Positions 50,585-62,864 of a stretch of DNA of 64,000 nt are shown here, piece by piece (position 1 is the stretch's first letter; every line of letters begins with the position of its first letter). Position numbers and translations under genes: made by a program. The stretch is from Onthophagus taurus (taxonomy: Eukaryota > Arthropoda > Insecta > Coleoptera > Scarabaeidae), in contig NC_091967.1 of the NCBI RefSeq assembly GCF_036711975.1, positions 3,720,001 to 3,784,000 on the forward strand, given 5' to 3'. The notes below the pieces were generated by a model. The model was not told where the DNA came from and ran no database searches. It saw only the letters and a program-made list of their open reading frames with translations.

Positions 50585-52930
50585 TTAAGCAAGTAAATCT
50601 TCTTCTTTGGGACATCCCAACCAAATTTGCGGTGCCGGAAGTGGTGATAAATCGGTCGTTTTAACCCAATTGTTGTCGAATCTCCAATAAGATTTTCCTT
50701 TAAAAAAATATGTGACGTTGTCTTTCCACGTATTTGCCGCGTCTAAATCTTGGGGAACTCCTGGCCACGCTTCCATGTGTTTTGGGTAACCTTCGTCTAT
50801 GGTTTTACTCGTTTCGTTATATCTCCAGAATCTATCACCGCGGTATAAGTAAGTTTTACTATTTTTCGACCACGTTTGAACCGCGTCTATTTTATCTAAA
50901 TAATCGGGTAGACCATAAGTGGTTAAAGGAAGCGGACTTCCTTCGATAAATGTACCACCATTAAAAATCCAGTAAGATTTACCTAAAAATTTTAAATAAA
51001 AAAAGAGTTGGGTTGATGAAAAAAAAAATAATACCTGCAAATATAACTATATTTCCATCCGGGCGTTCGTATGCTGCATCAACTTTATTAATTTCTTCCG
51101 GTAACGGGAACATTTGTCGTATTGGAATTGGATAACCAGGGAATAGTTCAGATTTATCAATTAATCTCCATAAAAACTATGATACAAGTATTTTTTTTAA
51201 ATTATTTTAATAATATTAATTATTTACCTTGTCTTTAAATACAAATAATTCATTTCTTAAAGTTGCAACGGCATCGAAGTTTCCTTGGCAAATATCGGGC
51301 ATTTTCGGGGGAATCCCATGAAATTGGTCATGGTTTTTATGGGTTTCTACGGATTCCGTATCTCCTTCGAATGTATAATAAGTCTCTGTAGTTATTCGAT
51401 ATTCTTTTTTTTCAGCACTTTCGTTACTCGTTGTTGTAGGTTTTGAAGTTGTAGTTGAGGTAGTCGTTTCTTCATCACTTTTCTCTTTTTCGTCATAACT
51501 ATTATATCTATCTTTAGATTCGTGTTTCTCCACTTCCCTATCATTTTCAAATGGATCTCGTTTTACTACAAGATTTTTATAAATTAAAATTATAAAATTA
51601 ATTCATAAAAAACTTACTGTATAACTCATACATAGCTAAAACATCATCATATCCTAAAGCTATAGAATTACCACGACTTTTATAATAACTAAACATTACT
51701 GAATTTTCATCTGGGGAATGAGATAAACCTAAGGAATGTCCTAATTCGTGGACAGCAACTGCTAAGAAGTGGTGTCCTATAAATGAGGATTGTTAAAACG
51801 ATCTAAATTTTTTTTTTAAGTTTGTGTACCATCATCCGTATCATCTTGAGTCCAATTTTCATCCGCGTCAAAATGAACGTCTCCAGATAAACTTCCATAT
51901 GTTTGGGGGAAATAAGCGTGGGCTAAAACACCACCTGGACCATCAAAAGGTAAGCTAAAAAATGATTTTTAATAATTAATGTTAATAAAAAAAAAGTTAT
52001 TAATACATAAATTAGAAATAATGAATTAATTAAATTATACAATAAGATATAATATTACTAGTCAGAATGATATCCACTTGCAAAAGAAACAATAATATCA
52101 GCATCAGGACTTCCATGTCTTTTAAAATTAAGATTAGAGTATCTGCCCCATAAATCTAAAGCAGTTTGAATATCTTGGGCTACCTTCTCTTCCCCCAAAC
52201 TATAAGGAGCGTTTGCAACACTAAAAAGAATAAAAATAATTATTAAAGGGTTCAAAAAGAGTTTGTTGTTCATACAAGAAAGTTATGTTGCGCTTTTTCC
52301 AAGAAGTTGGACCTAAAGTAAATCTTTTAGCGCGTTGGTGTGAATCTTTATCTGGGAGGCCACATCTTGGTTTCGACATTAACTAAAAATCAGTAAAAAT
52401 TAATATTCTTTTATTATTTATAAGAAATAATTTTGTACCTTTATAGTTTCTTCATCTAATTTTCCAGTTTGTGGAATAGCACCAAATTTTTGAACCTCTT
52501 TAAGTGCGTTTGATAAACTTTCGTCTGTATATAAAGCCGCTGATGATTCAGTATCCGGTTGTAAGTAACCAAATTTTTTCATAAACTCTAACTGGAAATA
52601 AAAAATAAAATTAATTTAAAAAATATTTTTATTATTTAACGATGAAATCAAAACACTAACGATAACACAACTTTTAAAAATATTTAACTCAGGGTCAACT
52701 ATTTCTATTGTTTTCACAACCCAATTAACAAAATCTCGTTATTTAAGTGGTTCCAGCTTATCATTAAGAACAGTTTGTTTTAAACTCAATCACTATTTCA
52801 ATTAATTTTTTAAAAAATTACTCACAGCGTTGAGACGAATTTGGTGTTTGGTATTAGGTTGCACTGATCTGCAAATAACTCCGACTAAAAGTAGACACGT
52901 TAGAAAACAAAACGTTAATATTCGCTTCAT
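50585..52930 (-). CDS. Mmp: Secreted matrix metalloproteinase (Mmp1-like)
   Basis: This is a zinc endopeptidase that cleaves extracellular matrix. The exons on the minus strand are 52930-52826, 52591-52439, 52382-52276, 52220-52059, 51954-51830, 51776-51618, 51565-51228, 51176-51035 and 50982-50585. Phases match, giving 562 residues. A signal peptide ([19 protein letters not shown]) is followed by a peptidoglycan-binding-like prodomain, the cysteine switch PRCGLPD (Cys93) and a furin site RAKR (103-106). The catalytic domain has [11 protein letters not shown] (His227, Glu228, His231, His237) and a Met-turn (SVMFSYY). A Thr/Ser-rich hinge follows ([18 protein letters not shown]). A hemopexin domain of four blades begins at CQGNFDA and closes at LGCPKEE, giving the usual Cys pair. 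There is no GPI or membrane tail, which favours a secreted Mmp1-type protein over Mmp2; the paralog call is tentative. Confidence 0.93.
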
Positions 52931-53022
52931 TATCCTTAATATTCTTTTATCTCAATCTTGTTATTTAAATGTTATACAAAAAGAAGCCGATAATAAACCA
53001 ATTCGTTTGGTTTCCGTCGTTA

Positions 53023-53068
53023 AACTGACTTCTGCGGGAACATTGAAAAAATTATCATCTTTTATATA
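53023..53068 (-). promoter_or_regulatory. Mmp core promoter candidate
   Basis: On the minus strand TATATAAAAG (53068-53059) is followed about 40 bases on by the initiator TCAGTT (53028-53023). This lies about 95 bases before the ATG at 52930. The spacing is slightly longer than typical, but both motifs are good. Confidence 0.5.
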
Positions 53069-53099
53069 TGCCAACACCCGCCTTGAGCAATAATGCGGG

Positions 53100-53879
53100 C
53101 TTCTTTTTGCAAACTTTTAAGTTTAAAGACGATTAATTCCCTCCTTGAAAAGCGGGTGTGACTCAAAACTTTATGAGTGTTGTCCTTTTAAAGATATAAA
53201 CTTGTAATACCCTTATTTGCTCTCTTTTGTAATTTTATTCAGATTAGTTTATATACATGTAGAAATATAAACATAAATTCTTAGCAGCTATGTGTATTTG
53301 TTGATACATATTTAATATTGGTTAATGTCCAGACGACTCAAGTATTTCTTAAAACTACATGTGATTTACACATTGCGGTTGGATTAAAAACGATTTGTGT
53401 GCCATTAAAAAGATATTAGTGAAATAAAAAATATCTCTTTCTTTTAGTTGACTCAGCAAGAAGAGTTTTCTTATTTTTTTTTTTTCATAGTTGCTTAGTA
53501 ATTGTAATGATTCTAACAGGTATTTCCGAATATCAAGGAAAAAGTTGTGTGAGCACGTTAATTGGTCTTGAACGTGATTTTCAATTTAGTTTGTTTTAAA
53601 TAAAATTATTGTTAAATAATTCTATGAAAAAAAAAAAAGATATGAATATGTAATCCTTTTAGCAACATTGTAGATTTTTTGGTGCTTTAAAACTTAATCA
53701 AAATTTTATATCTCCTAGAAATACACCTGCTTGTTGAAAAATGATGCACGTTGTGGAAAATTACAATTTATAACTTCGTCACTATCTATCGATCTTACTC
53801 TCTCTGCTGATTCACCGCTCGTCATCCTCTCATACTCTCCTTGATCTTTTTATCACGTCTCGTCCGGACAATATTCTTA
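53100..53879. other. Intergenic, AT-rich
   Basis: No gene or defined repeat is seen. Confidence 0.5.
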
Positions 53880-54770
53880 CACAGGGTCAGTTACGACTTC
53901 CCGGCGCTTTGTGATCCACCGTAATCTCTAAAGTATAGATTGCAGGTTATTGATGTTTGATTCGAGCGCAATTGATTGGAGCCACTTTACCTGACATAGA
54001 TGCTAAGGTGGAGTACTTTAATTCCAAGGTTCTTGACCTCTATGACAAGTACGCTCCGGAGAGGCGGCGGAGAGGTAGACACATGCCGGCACCTTGGCTG
54101 AATGATGAGATTAGGTCTTTCTTATTGACATTATCGTGTGCTGCGCAACCGTTGTAATCATCGATGCAAAAACGCAAAAAGATTGCACTACTGTCAGAGG
54201 TTGTCTGGACCCAAGGTTTATATATTAAAGGTTGTCTAAGTTCCTATGCTGCAATACTTTGATTTTAGTTTGTGGGCAAGGGGCAAAAGCAGGAGTGTTT
54301 CGTGACGTAAGCGATCACTCATGGCCATGTGGTGCTCCATGCATTTGTTTAATTTGAATTGCTTGGCGGTATTATTTTCCACATGTGACGTAATGCGCAG
54401 TATGATTGCGTACGACCAACTCATAAGACATTTTGGAAAACAATGCGACCACTTGGTGTTATAGAGTCTCCCACAGATCTACCCACTCTTGATGCTGTTG
54501 CTCTAGCGGAGTATTTTGCGTATCCTCCTGTGGTGGTTGGTAACATAACTAGGCAGAATATTATTAATAAAATCCTTGCATCTACCAACGTGCTTTACAT
54601 ATACACTGTTACCAGTTGGGTCTCTTAGAAGATATCGCTTATTGCGATAAATTGATCCGTTTGCCTTGATGTTTATATTTGTTATGAATGTATATATTTA
54701 TGTAAATATTTGTTTTTGAGGCAATAAACATTATTATTATATAAATATAATAATTGCTTGCATATACGTT
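53880..54770 (+). pseudogene. Jockey-like LINE fragment (endonuclease end and linker)
   Basis: The + strand frames read LLMFDSSAIDWSHF, ALPDIDAKVEYFNSKVL-like and APWLNDEIRS, the end of an APE-type endonuclease. After a gap of unrelated or diverged sequence comes FWKTMRPLGVIESPTDLPTL, the linker before the RT. No RT follows. A GCAATAAACATTATTATTAT tail near 54719-54739 looks like the LINE 3' end, so an internal deletion removed the RT. Confidence 0.65.
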
Positions 54771-54798
54771 TTTTGCAAGTCAGGTGTTTAATATTACA

Positions 54799-57594
54799 TT
54801 ACATTACATAGAATACATATCGGGTAGGCGGACCAACCAACCTTGCACCGCGACCCTAAGGATCTATTGTACCCCGATAGATATCGTTATCAAATTTCAC
54901 CGTGCAGTGGCATAAAACATGCTCAACCGTCTCTGCTTCCTCCGCACATAGTCGGCATTCAACATCGTCGGCTAAACCCAACAAGTTGAGGTGTGCTTTT
55001 AATCGGCAGTGCCCAGTAAAAACAACCATTAGAACTTTTATGCTACTACGGGCAAGTCCTAAAATATTCCCGGGTTTGACAGTGGCGATGTTAATAAACA
55101 CCTTAGCATGTCTCATTCCAGGAGAACTGGTCCACAGTAGGCGAAGTCTCTCTTCAGCCCACAGTCCAATCCTATATTTGGCCATCGCAAATGATACACC
55201 AACTGCTGGTTCCGGTCCCACAAACGCTTCAGCGCTGCCATCTCGTGCTAGCTTATCTGCCGCTTCATTGCCAGCAACAGCAGAGTGACCCGGGACCCAG
55301 ATCAGAGAGACTCTGTTATCACAACTCAGTGTGTTTAATGTTCTCTTACAATCATTAACCAGAGCCGACACCGTTTTCACGGCTTGCAGCGCCTGGAGAG
55401 CGGCTTGACTGTCTGAGAAAATTCGTACTGTCATGTTCTTCACCCCTCTTTCAAGAAGGATTTTAGCACCCATGTCAATAGCAAATACTTCCGCCTGGAA
55501 TACAGTACAGTACGTACCCAGGCTGTAGGCTTGCTTAATTCGAGGTGTCTGGCAGTATACTCCTGCTCCTACCCCTTCAGGCGTTTTTAATCCATCTGTG
55601 TACAAGCAAATGTCTGCCCGAACCAGAGAATTTTCATTTTCGATCCAGGACTGCCGCTCAGGCAGTACAATCTGGTATCGAGCATTAATCACTGATAGTG
55701 ATACCGCCAAATCTGACGGCATTGATAGCACAGTATCAGTGCTTATAATGTCTTCCGCAGCCCATTGGTAGGACATGTCGGAACAGTTTTGAGCATATTG
55801 CTTAAATCTGTAAATGGTTGTTCTAGCCACTTTCTCTATATGCAAATGCAGAGGAGATAGGCCAAGCAGAACCTCCATTGCTAGAGTTGGCGTTGTGCCT
55901 ATCGCACCAGAGTTTGCCAATCCAGCTACTCGTTGAATTCGTGAAAGTTTACTGATAACTGAAGTCTGTCGGACTTTCCTATACCAGGCTGCTGCTCCGT
56001 ATGTGATCATAGGTCTAACCACAGTCACATAGAGCCAGTACAGTCTTTCAGGGGTAAGACCCCAATTTTTTCCACAAAGACTGCGACAAGTCCACAAGGA
56101 TAGTCTAGCTTTGTGCAAAACTCCCTGCAAATGTCCATTCCATGACAGGGTTTTGTCTAGGATTACTCCTAGATATTTGACTTCCTTTGAGAAAGGATTT
56201 TCTTCACCTTGGATAGTTGGGCGGATTAGTCCATCCAACTTTCGCTTCCTGGTGAAGGGCACAACAATTGTCTTTTGCGGGTTTATTGAGAGGTTCTCTC
56301 CCTTACACCAAGCGCAAATGTTATCTAGTGTCACCTGGAGGACTTTAGATATCCTCGGCAAACAGGTTCCTTTGCAAGCAGGGGAGATAACACCCCTCCC
56401 TGCGGGCAGCCACCTCCCGGCCTGAAGCGTATCGTATCACCGTGGAGTGAAGTAGAAACTATTTTACTACCTAGCATATTGCGGATCCAACCCGCTATAG
56501 TTGCTTCCACTCCCCTGTCAAGAGCAGCTCTTTCAAGAGATTGTGGTATTGCGTTGTTGAACGCTCCCTCTATATCCAGAAACGCACAAACCAAGATTTC
56601 TTTATCCTGCAGCGTCTTGGATACTCTACCAACTAAGTTGTGTAGAGCCAATTCTGCTGATTTTCCCGCTTGATAAGCATACTGGTGGCGACTCAGTGGA
56701 CCAGATACCAATGGCACCGTACGGATATACCGTTCCAGAACTTTTTCAAGGGTTTTCAGCAGAAATGACGTTAGGCTGATGGGTCGAAAGGCATTAGGAG
56801 TGGGGACCGAACGGCCCGCTTTGGGTATATAAGATACCCGTACCTTAGTCCATTCTGCCGGCACATATTTCCAGGCGACACTCGCTCTGAAAATTTTTAC
56901 CAAAATTGGCAACAACAAAGACCTCCCCTGCTGTAACAAAGCAGAAAAGATATTGTCTTCTCCAGGCGATTTGAACGGCTTAAACGTTTGAATTGCCTGG
57001 TCCACGGATGTGTAAGTGACGACTTTTCTAGCCACACTCCAATCCGTATTTGAGGGGCGCTTTGCCTTGCAGGAATAGCCCGCTGTGGCATTATCGGCCC
57101 TCATCATCAGGCTTCCTGGGAAGTGAGTCTGCATGAGAAGCTCCAACGAGGCTCTGCTAGAGTCCGTAAAACTACCGTCAGGCCGCCTAAGTGAGCCCAG
57201 GGGTAGTGCCGGATCTCTATCGAGAATCTTGTGAATTCTTGCACTGCTGGGTGTGTCTTTCACTCCCTCACAGAACCTCCTCCAAGACTCTCTTTTTGCC
57301 TTACGTATGTTTTTGGTGTAATTCGTTAGAGCTTGTTTATATTTCTCCCATTCACCTAATGTCTTGGCCCGGTTGAAAAGCTTTCGGAGCTAAGAGATTC
57401 GTTCCACCAGGGTGTGCCCCGATTACTACTTTTCACCTTCAGTGGACTGCTACTGTGATATGCAGAGCGAATTGCCACAGAGATCTGCTCCGTGGCTATT
57501 TCAACCTGATTACAGTTCCTAACGGTTGCGATAACACTAGTTAGGTTATCTGCAAGGCAACTCTTAAACAGATCCCAATTAGTGCTACGGGGAT
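54799..57594 (-). mobile_element. 5'-truncated LINE with RT and RNase H (LOA/I-like)
   Basis: It is flanked by a 16-bp duplication GGTGTTTAATATTACA (54783-54798 and 57595-57610). The 3' end, on the minus strand, is a short ATG/TAA-type tandem tail (ATTACATTACATTACAT in + orientation). It begins within the end of the endonuclease domain. The GC content is higher than in the surroundings. Confidence 0.85.
54856..57594 (-). pseudogene. LINE polyprotein lacking the catalytic YADD segment
   Basis: In order, the minus strand encodes an endonuclease end (NRGTPWWNESL) and, after a frameshift near 57395, NIRKAKRESW. RT blocks follow (FRPISLTSFLLKTLEKVLER, YQAGKSAELALHNLVG, VCAFLDIEGAFNN, GCPQGGVLSPLL). 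The frame then jumps at about 56360 to LSINPQKTIVVPFTRKRKLD and thumb sequence. An RNase H domain follows (ICLYTDGLKTPEGVGAGVYC ... SDSQAAL ... WVPGHSAVAGNEAADKLARD) with a Cys-His tail (CRLCAEEAETVEHVLCHC). The stretch that should carry the catalytic YADD box is missing, so the RT is dead. The 501-codon C-terminal part is intact. Confidence 0.85.
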
Positions 57595-57610
57595 GGTGTT
57601 TAATATTACA

Positions 57611-59210
57611 GCACAATTAAGTGGAACCTAACCAGGCGCAATTGATAGAACCAAGGGGTTTGAAGCCCCAATCAATGACATATATACACATATAATTGTT
57701 CAGTAAAAGGTTATTTTATTTTTATTCAAAAAATTTGACTAATTATTCTACTGTTGATATAAAAGCACACACATTTTATAAAGAATGCCAAATTGACAAT
57801 TAACATAACCTAGCTTTATCACACAAATTTTAATAATCTTTTTATTTAGTTTTGCAATCTCCAATCTTGGATAAATAATTTTTTTAGGATCACTTGTACA
57901 GGTGCATAAGTAGATTTTCTAGTTCCAAAAGGAATACTTTTACAATAAAATAAGTTTAGAACTGCAGTGAGAAATAAGTGTGTGTTGATATACCAGTTTT
58001 GCTACCAATTTTATTCCCTGCGTTCAGAACATTAAGTTCAAAGAGATATTTACTGTTGTCGGGCGATTGTTAAGGCGATTATTACCCATGGAGTCGAAAA
58101 CGAGGATCAAAAACATACTTGGATGATCATATTTTTAGGTTATATCACTTCTCAAGGTCTAAATAAATTTAAAACTAGAAATTTTTGAGTTATACCGGTG
58201 GTTTTAATCATTCCTGTTTTTTTTAACTTGTCTCCGGTCCATTTATTTTGTTGTCTACTTATTTTCATCGGAAATTATTAATTATTCTTGAAAATAAAAA
58301 CGATATAACCTCAAATGTGTTGTTTATGACGGAGGTACCAATTTAAAAAAAATTAAAAGCACTAAATCTGAGAAAGTCACAATAAGTTTTGAGATTATGT
58401 TGCAACCCAATTAACATAGAAATAATTAATTAAACAATTTAAAACAAAAAATGAATATAATTGTGGTATATTTAAATTAAAATTATTAAAAAAAAAATTA
58501 TTTAAACTTAGTGACATTTAATCATTTCCATTACCAACTTCACGAAGGTAAGGTAGTATTCAACTGATTTTCTAACCAATAAACCAATAATTTTCTTTAA
58601 TAAGGAAACATAAACCTCTTAAAAAGTACAAAATAAGTAATTTTAATGAAAAATTATCAATTATTTTATAAATTGACGAATTTTGAGTTTCAAGGTTGGT
58701 AACAACGACAGAAATTCGCTGATAAATTAGTTGTCAAAAAAGGTTATGTTTTAAACCTTAACTTTTATTTATTTAAATATTAATATTTATAAAAATAATT
58801 GGAAATAAGTAATACACAATCAAAATTAAATAAATAAATTTGAATTAATTAAATAAACTTAATTTATATATCTTTTAGTGTATATCACAAGGAGCTTAAG
58901 TATAAATGGCAAAATCATGGTACTTGAGAAAGCTTGGAAAATTTATTACAAAAAGCGGCTAAAAGTAAATGCCCGAGGAATCTTATCTTTAGTTTTCTGT
59001 AAAATTAGAATCAGAAAATCACATCTGATTGTCTTTTAAGATCACTAAACCCAAATCTTTCCAATTTTAGTTATTATTCAGCACCAAATTGAAATGTAGA
59101 CACTTTTATAGGTTCTTTTTAATGCTTTATTTATATGGATTTATATACATTAATTATTACTTTAAGTATACTTTGGTTGAAATATAATAAATTTGCATCA
59201 TCCATAAGAT
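57611..59210. other. AT-rich region downstream of Trh
   Basis: It probably includes the Trh 3' UTR near its right end. No gene, RNA gene or clear repeat is seen. Confidence 0.45.
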
Positions 59211-60978
59211 TTAAACGTCAGATAAATTTGATTGGACATTTTCTTCATCATTTAACCCAGTTCGAAGTAAACTCGATATCTTATTGATATCAACATTATT
59301 ATCTCTTGCGCTAATTTTCTTTAAAGCGCTATTAACGATGCACAAATCGCCTCTTAATTCCGAAACTAAAGCTGTTAAATTCTGCGCGTTACTCAAAATG
59401 TCAACACTTTGTGTGTATGGGTTATAACGAACTCCAAACGGTTTTTGTATCGTTTCAGCGAATTTCCTTAAAAAAATTTATATATATAATTCCTTTAATA
59501 ATAAATTTCTTTTTATTAACCTCATTTTTTCTTTAGCCTCTTCGAACGAATCGGTGTACCAATAAGAATTTTGATAAGACGTTATAATACACTCCTCTTT
59601 ACAAGTTACATCGGGGTCAAATCGTTTTATTTTTTGCGGTGTCGCTATAACATGTTTTAACTCAGCTATTGAACTGAGAAGACCCGCTCCGTAAACTCTC
59701 AAATCCCCATCTTGTTTACAAAGTCCAAATTCAACGGTAAAAAAGTACAACTAAAAAATTTTTTTTATTATAAAAATATAATCAAAACAATCCGTACCGT
59801 AGCTAATTTATTAACATCATCATCGCAAGCGCCTAAAGACGCCAAACCGAGTTCTTGAGAGAATTGGGCAAAACTCGGATTCGCCAAAAGCGGCATATGT
59901 CCCAAAAGTTCATGGCAACAATCTCTAAAAACAAATTGTTTTGATATAGAAATTAAAATAGATAAATATTACGGTTCTGGGGTGTAAAAAGGATCTGAAG
60001 AGTGTCTAATGTACTGGGTGCAATGAAAAACGCGAAAAGCCAACCCTGAAAGAAAATCTCGAGGGCTTAAATATCCAGCGACTGGTCGTAGTTGAAATCC
60101 AGTTTTTCTTTTTAAAAAGACGTTAATATCTTGAAGTTGAGGGATGTTATCTTCGCGGTAACCGCAATATTTTACGAGTTGGGGCCAATTTTCTAAGTAT
60201 TCCTTGCAAGCGTGTTTTTGATAAAGTACTTGGAGTTCTCGAAAAACGTTTCCCCAAGTTTTAGTTTCTTCGGGGGTGTATTGAACTTTAGGAATTGGTT
60301 GACCACTAAAAATAATGACTTAATTTAGTAATAAGATTTAAAATTATTTAATTTTTACTGTTTATAATTAGAAGCAATTTTAGCAAATTGTTCTCTTCTC
60401 TTTCTATAAATGGGATCTTTAAATCCCGGATGGTCAGCGTCCAATTCAGTACCATACATTAAAACGTGTTGGGCCATATCCAAATCGGATATTTTTTTAG
60501 GAAACCACGGCGTATCATCGAAATCGAAGCTAACAGTTGCGGAAAGTGGCGTTGGGGGGATGAATTCGTCCCCACCAAAAGTACCAATGACCATCGTTAA
60601 AACTTCGCGTTTTAAAAGAATGCTGGCTTGTTCTAATTTTTTTTTATCGCATTCGATGTCGACTAAAAAATCGGTTTGAGAGCCGTCGTTTAGCGACGGT
60701 CGGGATTCGATGTGAAGAACGTTAATACCAAGATCTTGAAATGCTTGCAAAGCTCTTACTAACCCTCCAATTTGATTTTTTAAAGTAAATATAATCGAGA
60801 TGCGCTCCACGATTTCCGTTTGAGGGGTTTCATCTGCAACCTAAAAAAAATTATTTTAATCAAACTAAATTTTTTGACTTACCTTAACACTTGTAATCGG
60901 ACAATCTTCTTTAATAGTCCAATCTTCACCACTTCTGTAAAGCCATAACCCGAGGAGTGGTTTTCCAGAACCACTCAT
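59211..60978 (-). CDS. Trh: Tryptophan 5-hydroxylase
   Basis: This enzyme makes 5-hydroxytryptophan, the rate-limiting step of serotonin synthesis, using tetrahydrobiopterin, O2 and non-heme iron. The exons on the minus strand are 60978-60883, 60840-60359, 60305-59973, 59924-59798, 59750-59521 and 59466-59211. All are in phase and give 507 residues. The N-terminal ACT-like regulatory domain starts at [14 protein letters not shown] and contains LHIESR. The catalytic domain follows [12 protein letters not shown], with the iron ligands in HELLGH (His308, His313) and Glu353 in [13 protein letters not shown]. The pterin-loop [12 protein letters not shown] is present, and a C-terminal helix after [12 protein letters not shown] forms the tetramer. 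KNQIGG and the tail favour Trh over phenylalanine hydroxylase, though VRYNPYTQ is also PAH-like. The exon 5 donor is weak (ATGAG|GTTAAT). Confidence 0.9.
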
Positions 60979-61075
60979 GATCTTGGAGAAATTTTCTTTT
61001 CGACTTTATTAGTTAGGACGTGTTACAAGAAGCGTTCGCAGCCTTTCTAATGGCATTAAAGAGGTTCCACCGGTT

Positions 61076-61082
61076 CTTATAC
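61076..61082 (-). promoter_or_regulatory. Trh TATA box candidate
   Basis: GTATAAG on the minus strand lies about 100 bases before the Trh ATG, in a GC-richer stretch (CGTATAAGAACCGGTGGAAC). Transcription would start near 61045-61050, giving a short leader. Confidence 0.45.
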
Positions 61083-61389
61083 GTCTACTTCGTCCCCGAA
61101 TGCGCATCCCCCAAGAGGCTGATTGGCAGAATCACGGTTTACTGCGATTCTCTATTCTACAGAAAATTCCTCTCTTAAAAATTCGATCTGAAGACTGTTT
61201 CGCTTTTGTTGAAAACCGAGTTTAACATCATCTAATAAAATTTAATCTCTAATAAACGAAAATTTCGAATAAAAATTGATGAAATAAACAAGGAAGGAAA
61301 TAAAAGAGATGGAGTTGCTTTATTTATCGGAAAAGTTTCCTCTGGAGGAAAGTGTTTAGTAAACGTGCGGGTGGAATAGATCCTTTGGT

Positions 61390-61554
61390 TTATTCAACAG
61401 GCTGTGGGGGAATAGAACGAACGGTTTCAATTACTCCACCCGAGTACACCATCCATACATTTTCAGCACTCCAATCGCCTACATTTTCCATCAAGATACG
61501 AAAGGATGAAAACGGACGATGATTTACGATTCCTTTAAGTCGAGATAATTTCAT
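61390..61554 (-). CDS. Small open frame of 54 residues upstream of Trh
   Basis: I do not recognise it. It starts MKLSRLKGIVNHRPFSSFRI and continues with a Trp-containing stretch (LMENVGDWSAENVWMVYSGG) to PPQPVE and a stop. Balanced composition and about 45% GC in an AT-rich region suggest it could be coding. It could be a small secreted or regulatory peptide, an unlinked exon, or a leader ORF of an alternative longer Trh transcript. No signal peptide is evident. Confidence 0.3.
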   Translation of the reverse strand: MKLSRLKGIVNHRPFSSFRILMENVGDWSAENVWMVYSGGVIETVRSIPPQPVE

Positions 61555-62864
61555 GGTCCGTATCGCTTATTGTAATATCTCACTCGAGTGGAACTTTCAA
61601 ATTTAATTATATAATTATTAATCAATAACTGTAATTGATGAGATCTTAAAAAAAAGGAGTCTTTTCTTTCTCGAAGTTGCAATTAGTTTCATTTGTGTTT
61701 ACACAGCTTTTGCTTCGGTAAAGTCGAAAAAGTGCTAGCTAAGGAGTGGGAGATTGAAGGGAACTTTTGTTACGAGCTTGAATCTCGATTTCGCAGGAAA
61801 GCTTTATCTCAGACGGCGCTAGCTTCTAAATTGGGTTATCTCTGGTAGCGCTAATTAAAACCCGATTATGTTTCTGTATACCGAACTTGAAACACTGAAC
61901 GTGAGCGTATCTGCTGGCCGTCTCACCATATTTTACGGTTAACTGAGTTAACTTTGAACAGACGACGGCGATTGCTTTTCAAAGCTCCACCCTCACATTC
62001 TCGAAATTAGTTTATTATCGGTCTTTAAAGGAGTTTGCTAATTTTAAATCGTGGCTGGTTTATTAGATAAGTTATAAGAATAATAAAGCTTTATTGGATT
62101 CAATTTATTATGTTTTATTTATTTATAAAACTTTAAAGTATATCAATATAAAAGAAATCCAACGAACTTGAAGAAAAACAAAAAATTCTTTACGATCTAA
62201 ATGCAGTTTCTGTTTTTATTGTTGTATATGTCGAAATATAAATAATGTAAGATGAAAACTCCTGTTTTATGGGTCTTAAATTTCAAATTAAAGTTTAAAA
62301 CAATTTATAGCATTGACCTCCATTCTTACCAAAAGAAAATCAATACGGCAAACTATCCGTGTTGATTTTAGACTTTAATCTCTTCCTTGAGGTAAAGGTT
62401 AGGTACTTTAGTTGTAATAATTTCTTTTTCTTAAGTTCTTAGTATTGTTTAAATACGCCGAAATGCATTGACGGGATTGTTGCTAAAATTATTATGAATC
62501 ATAAATATAAAGACTTAAATTTCTTAAATTTTTTTACTCTGCAGAAATTTAGAAACCACAATTTTTTAATTTTCAAATCATGTCGAGATAACGATTTTCA
62601 CAACTTGGGGAAAGTTTTAAGGGATGCCAAACATATTGGCAACGTTGGAAACCATTCCTGAGTAGTTTGTGAAGTAATTCGCAAGATAAAATTCATGTTT
62701 CATTTTAGCACGATCAATTTTAAACCTAACCTAGATTAATTGATCTAAACCTAATTTTTCGACAAAAACTTTGAGTTGATCTTGATGGAGTTTCTTGATT
62801 AATTAAACAACTTTATGGCTTTAGCGGGAATTTTATTTTTGCCAATTTTGAACAGGATCTTATA
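61555..62864. other. Intergenic region
   Basis: The part up to about 62030 is somewhat GC-richer and may hold regulatory sequence for Trh. The rest is AT-rich. No gene or repeat is seen. Confidence 0.45.
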
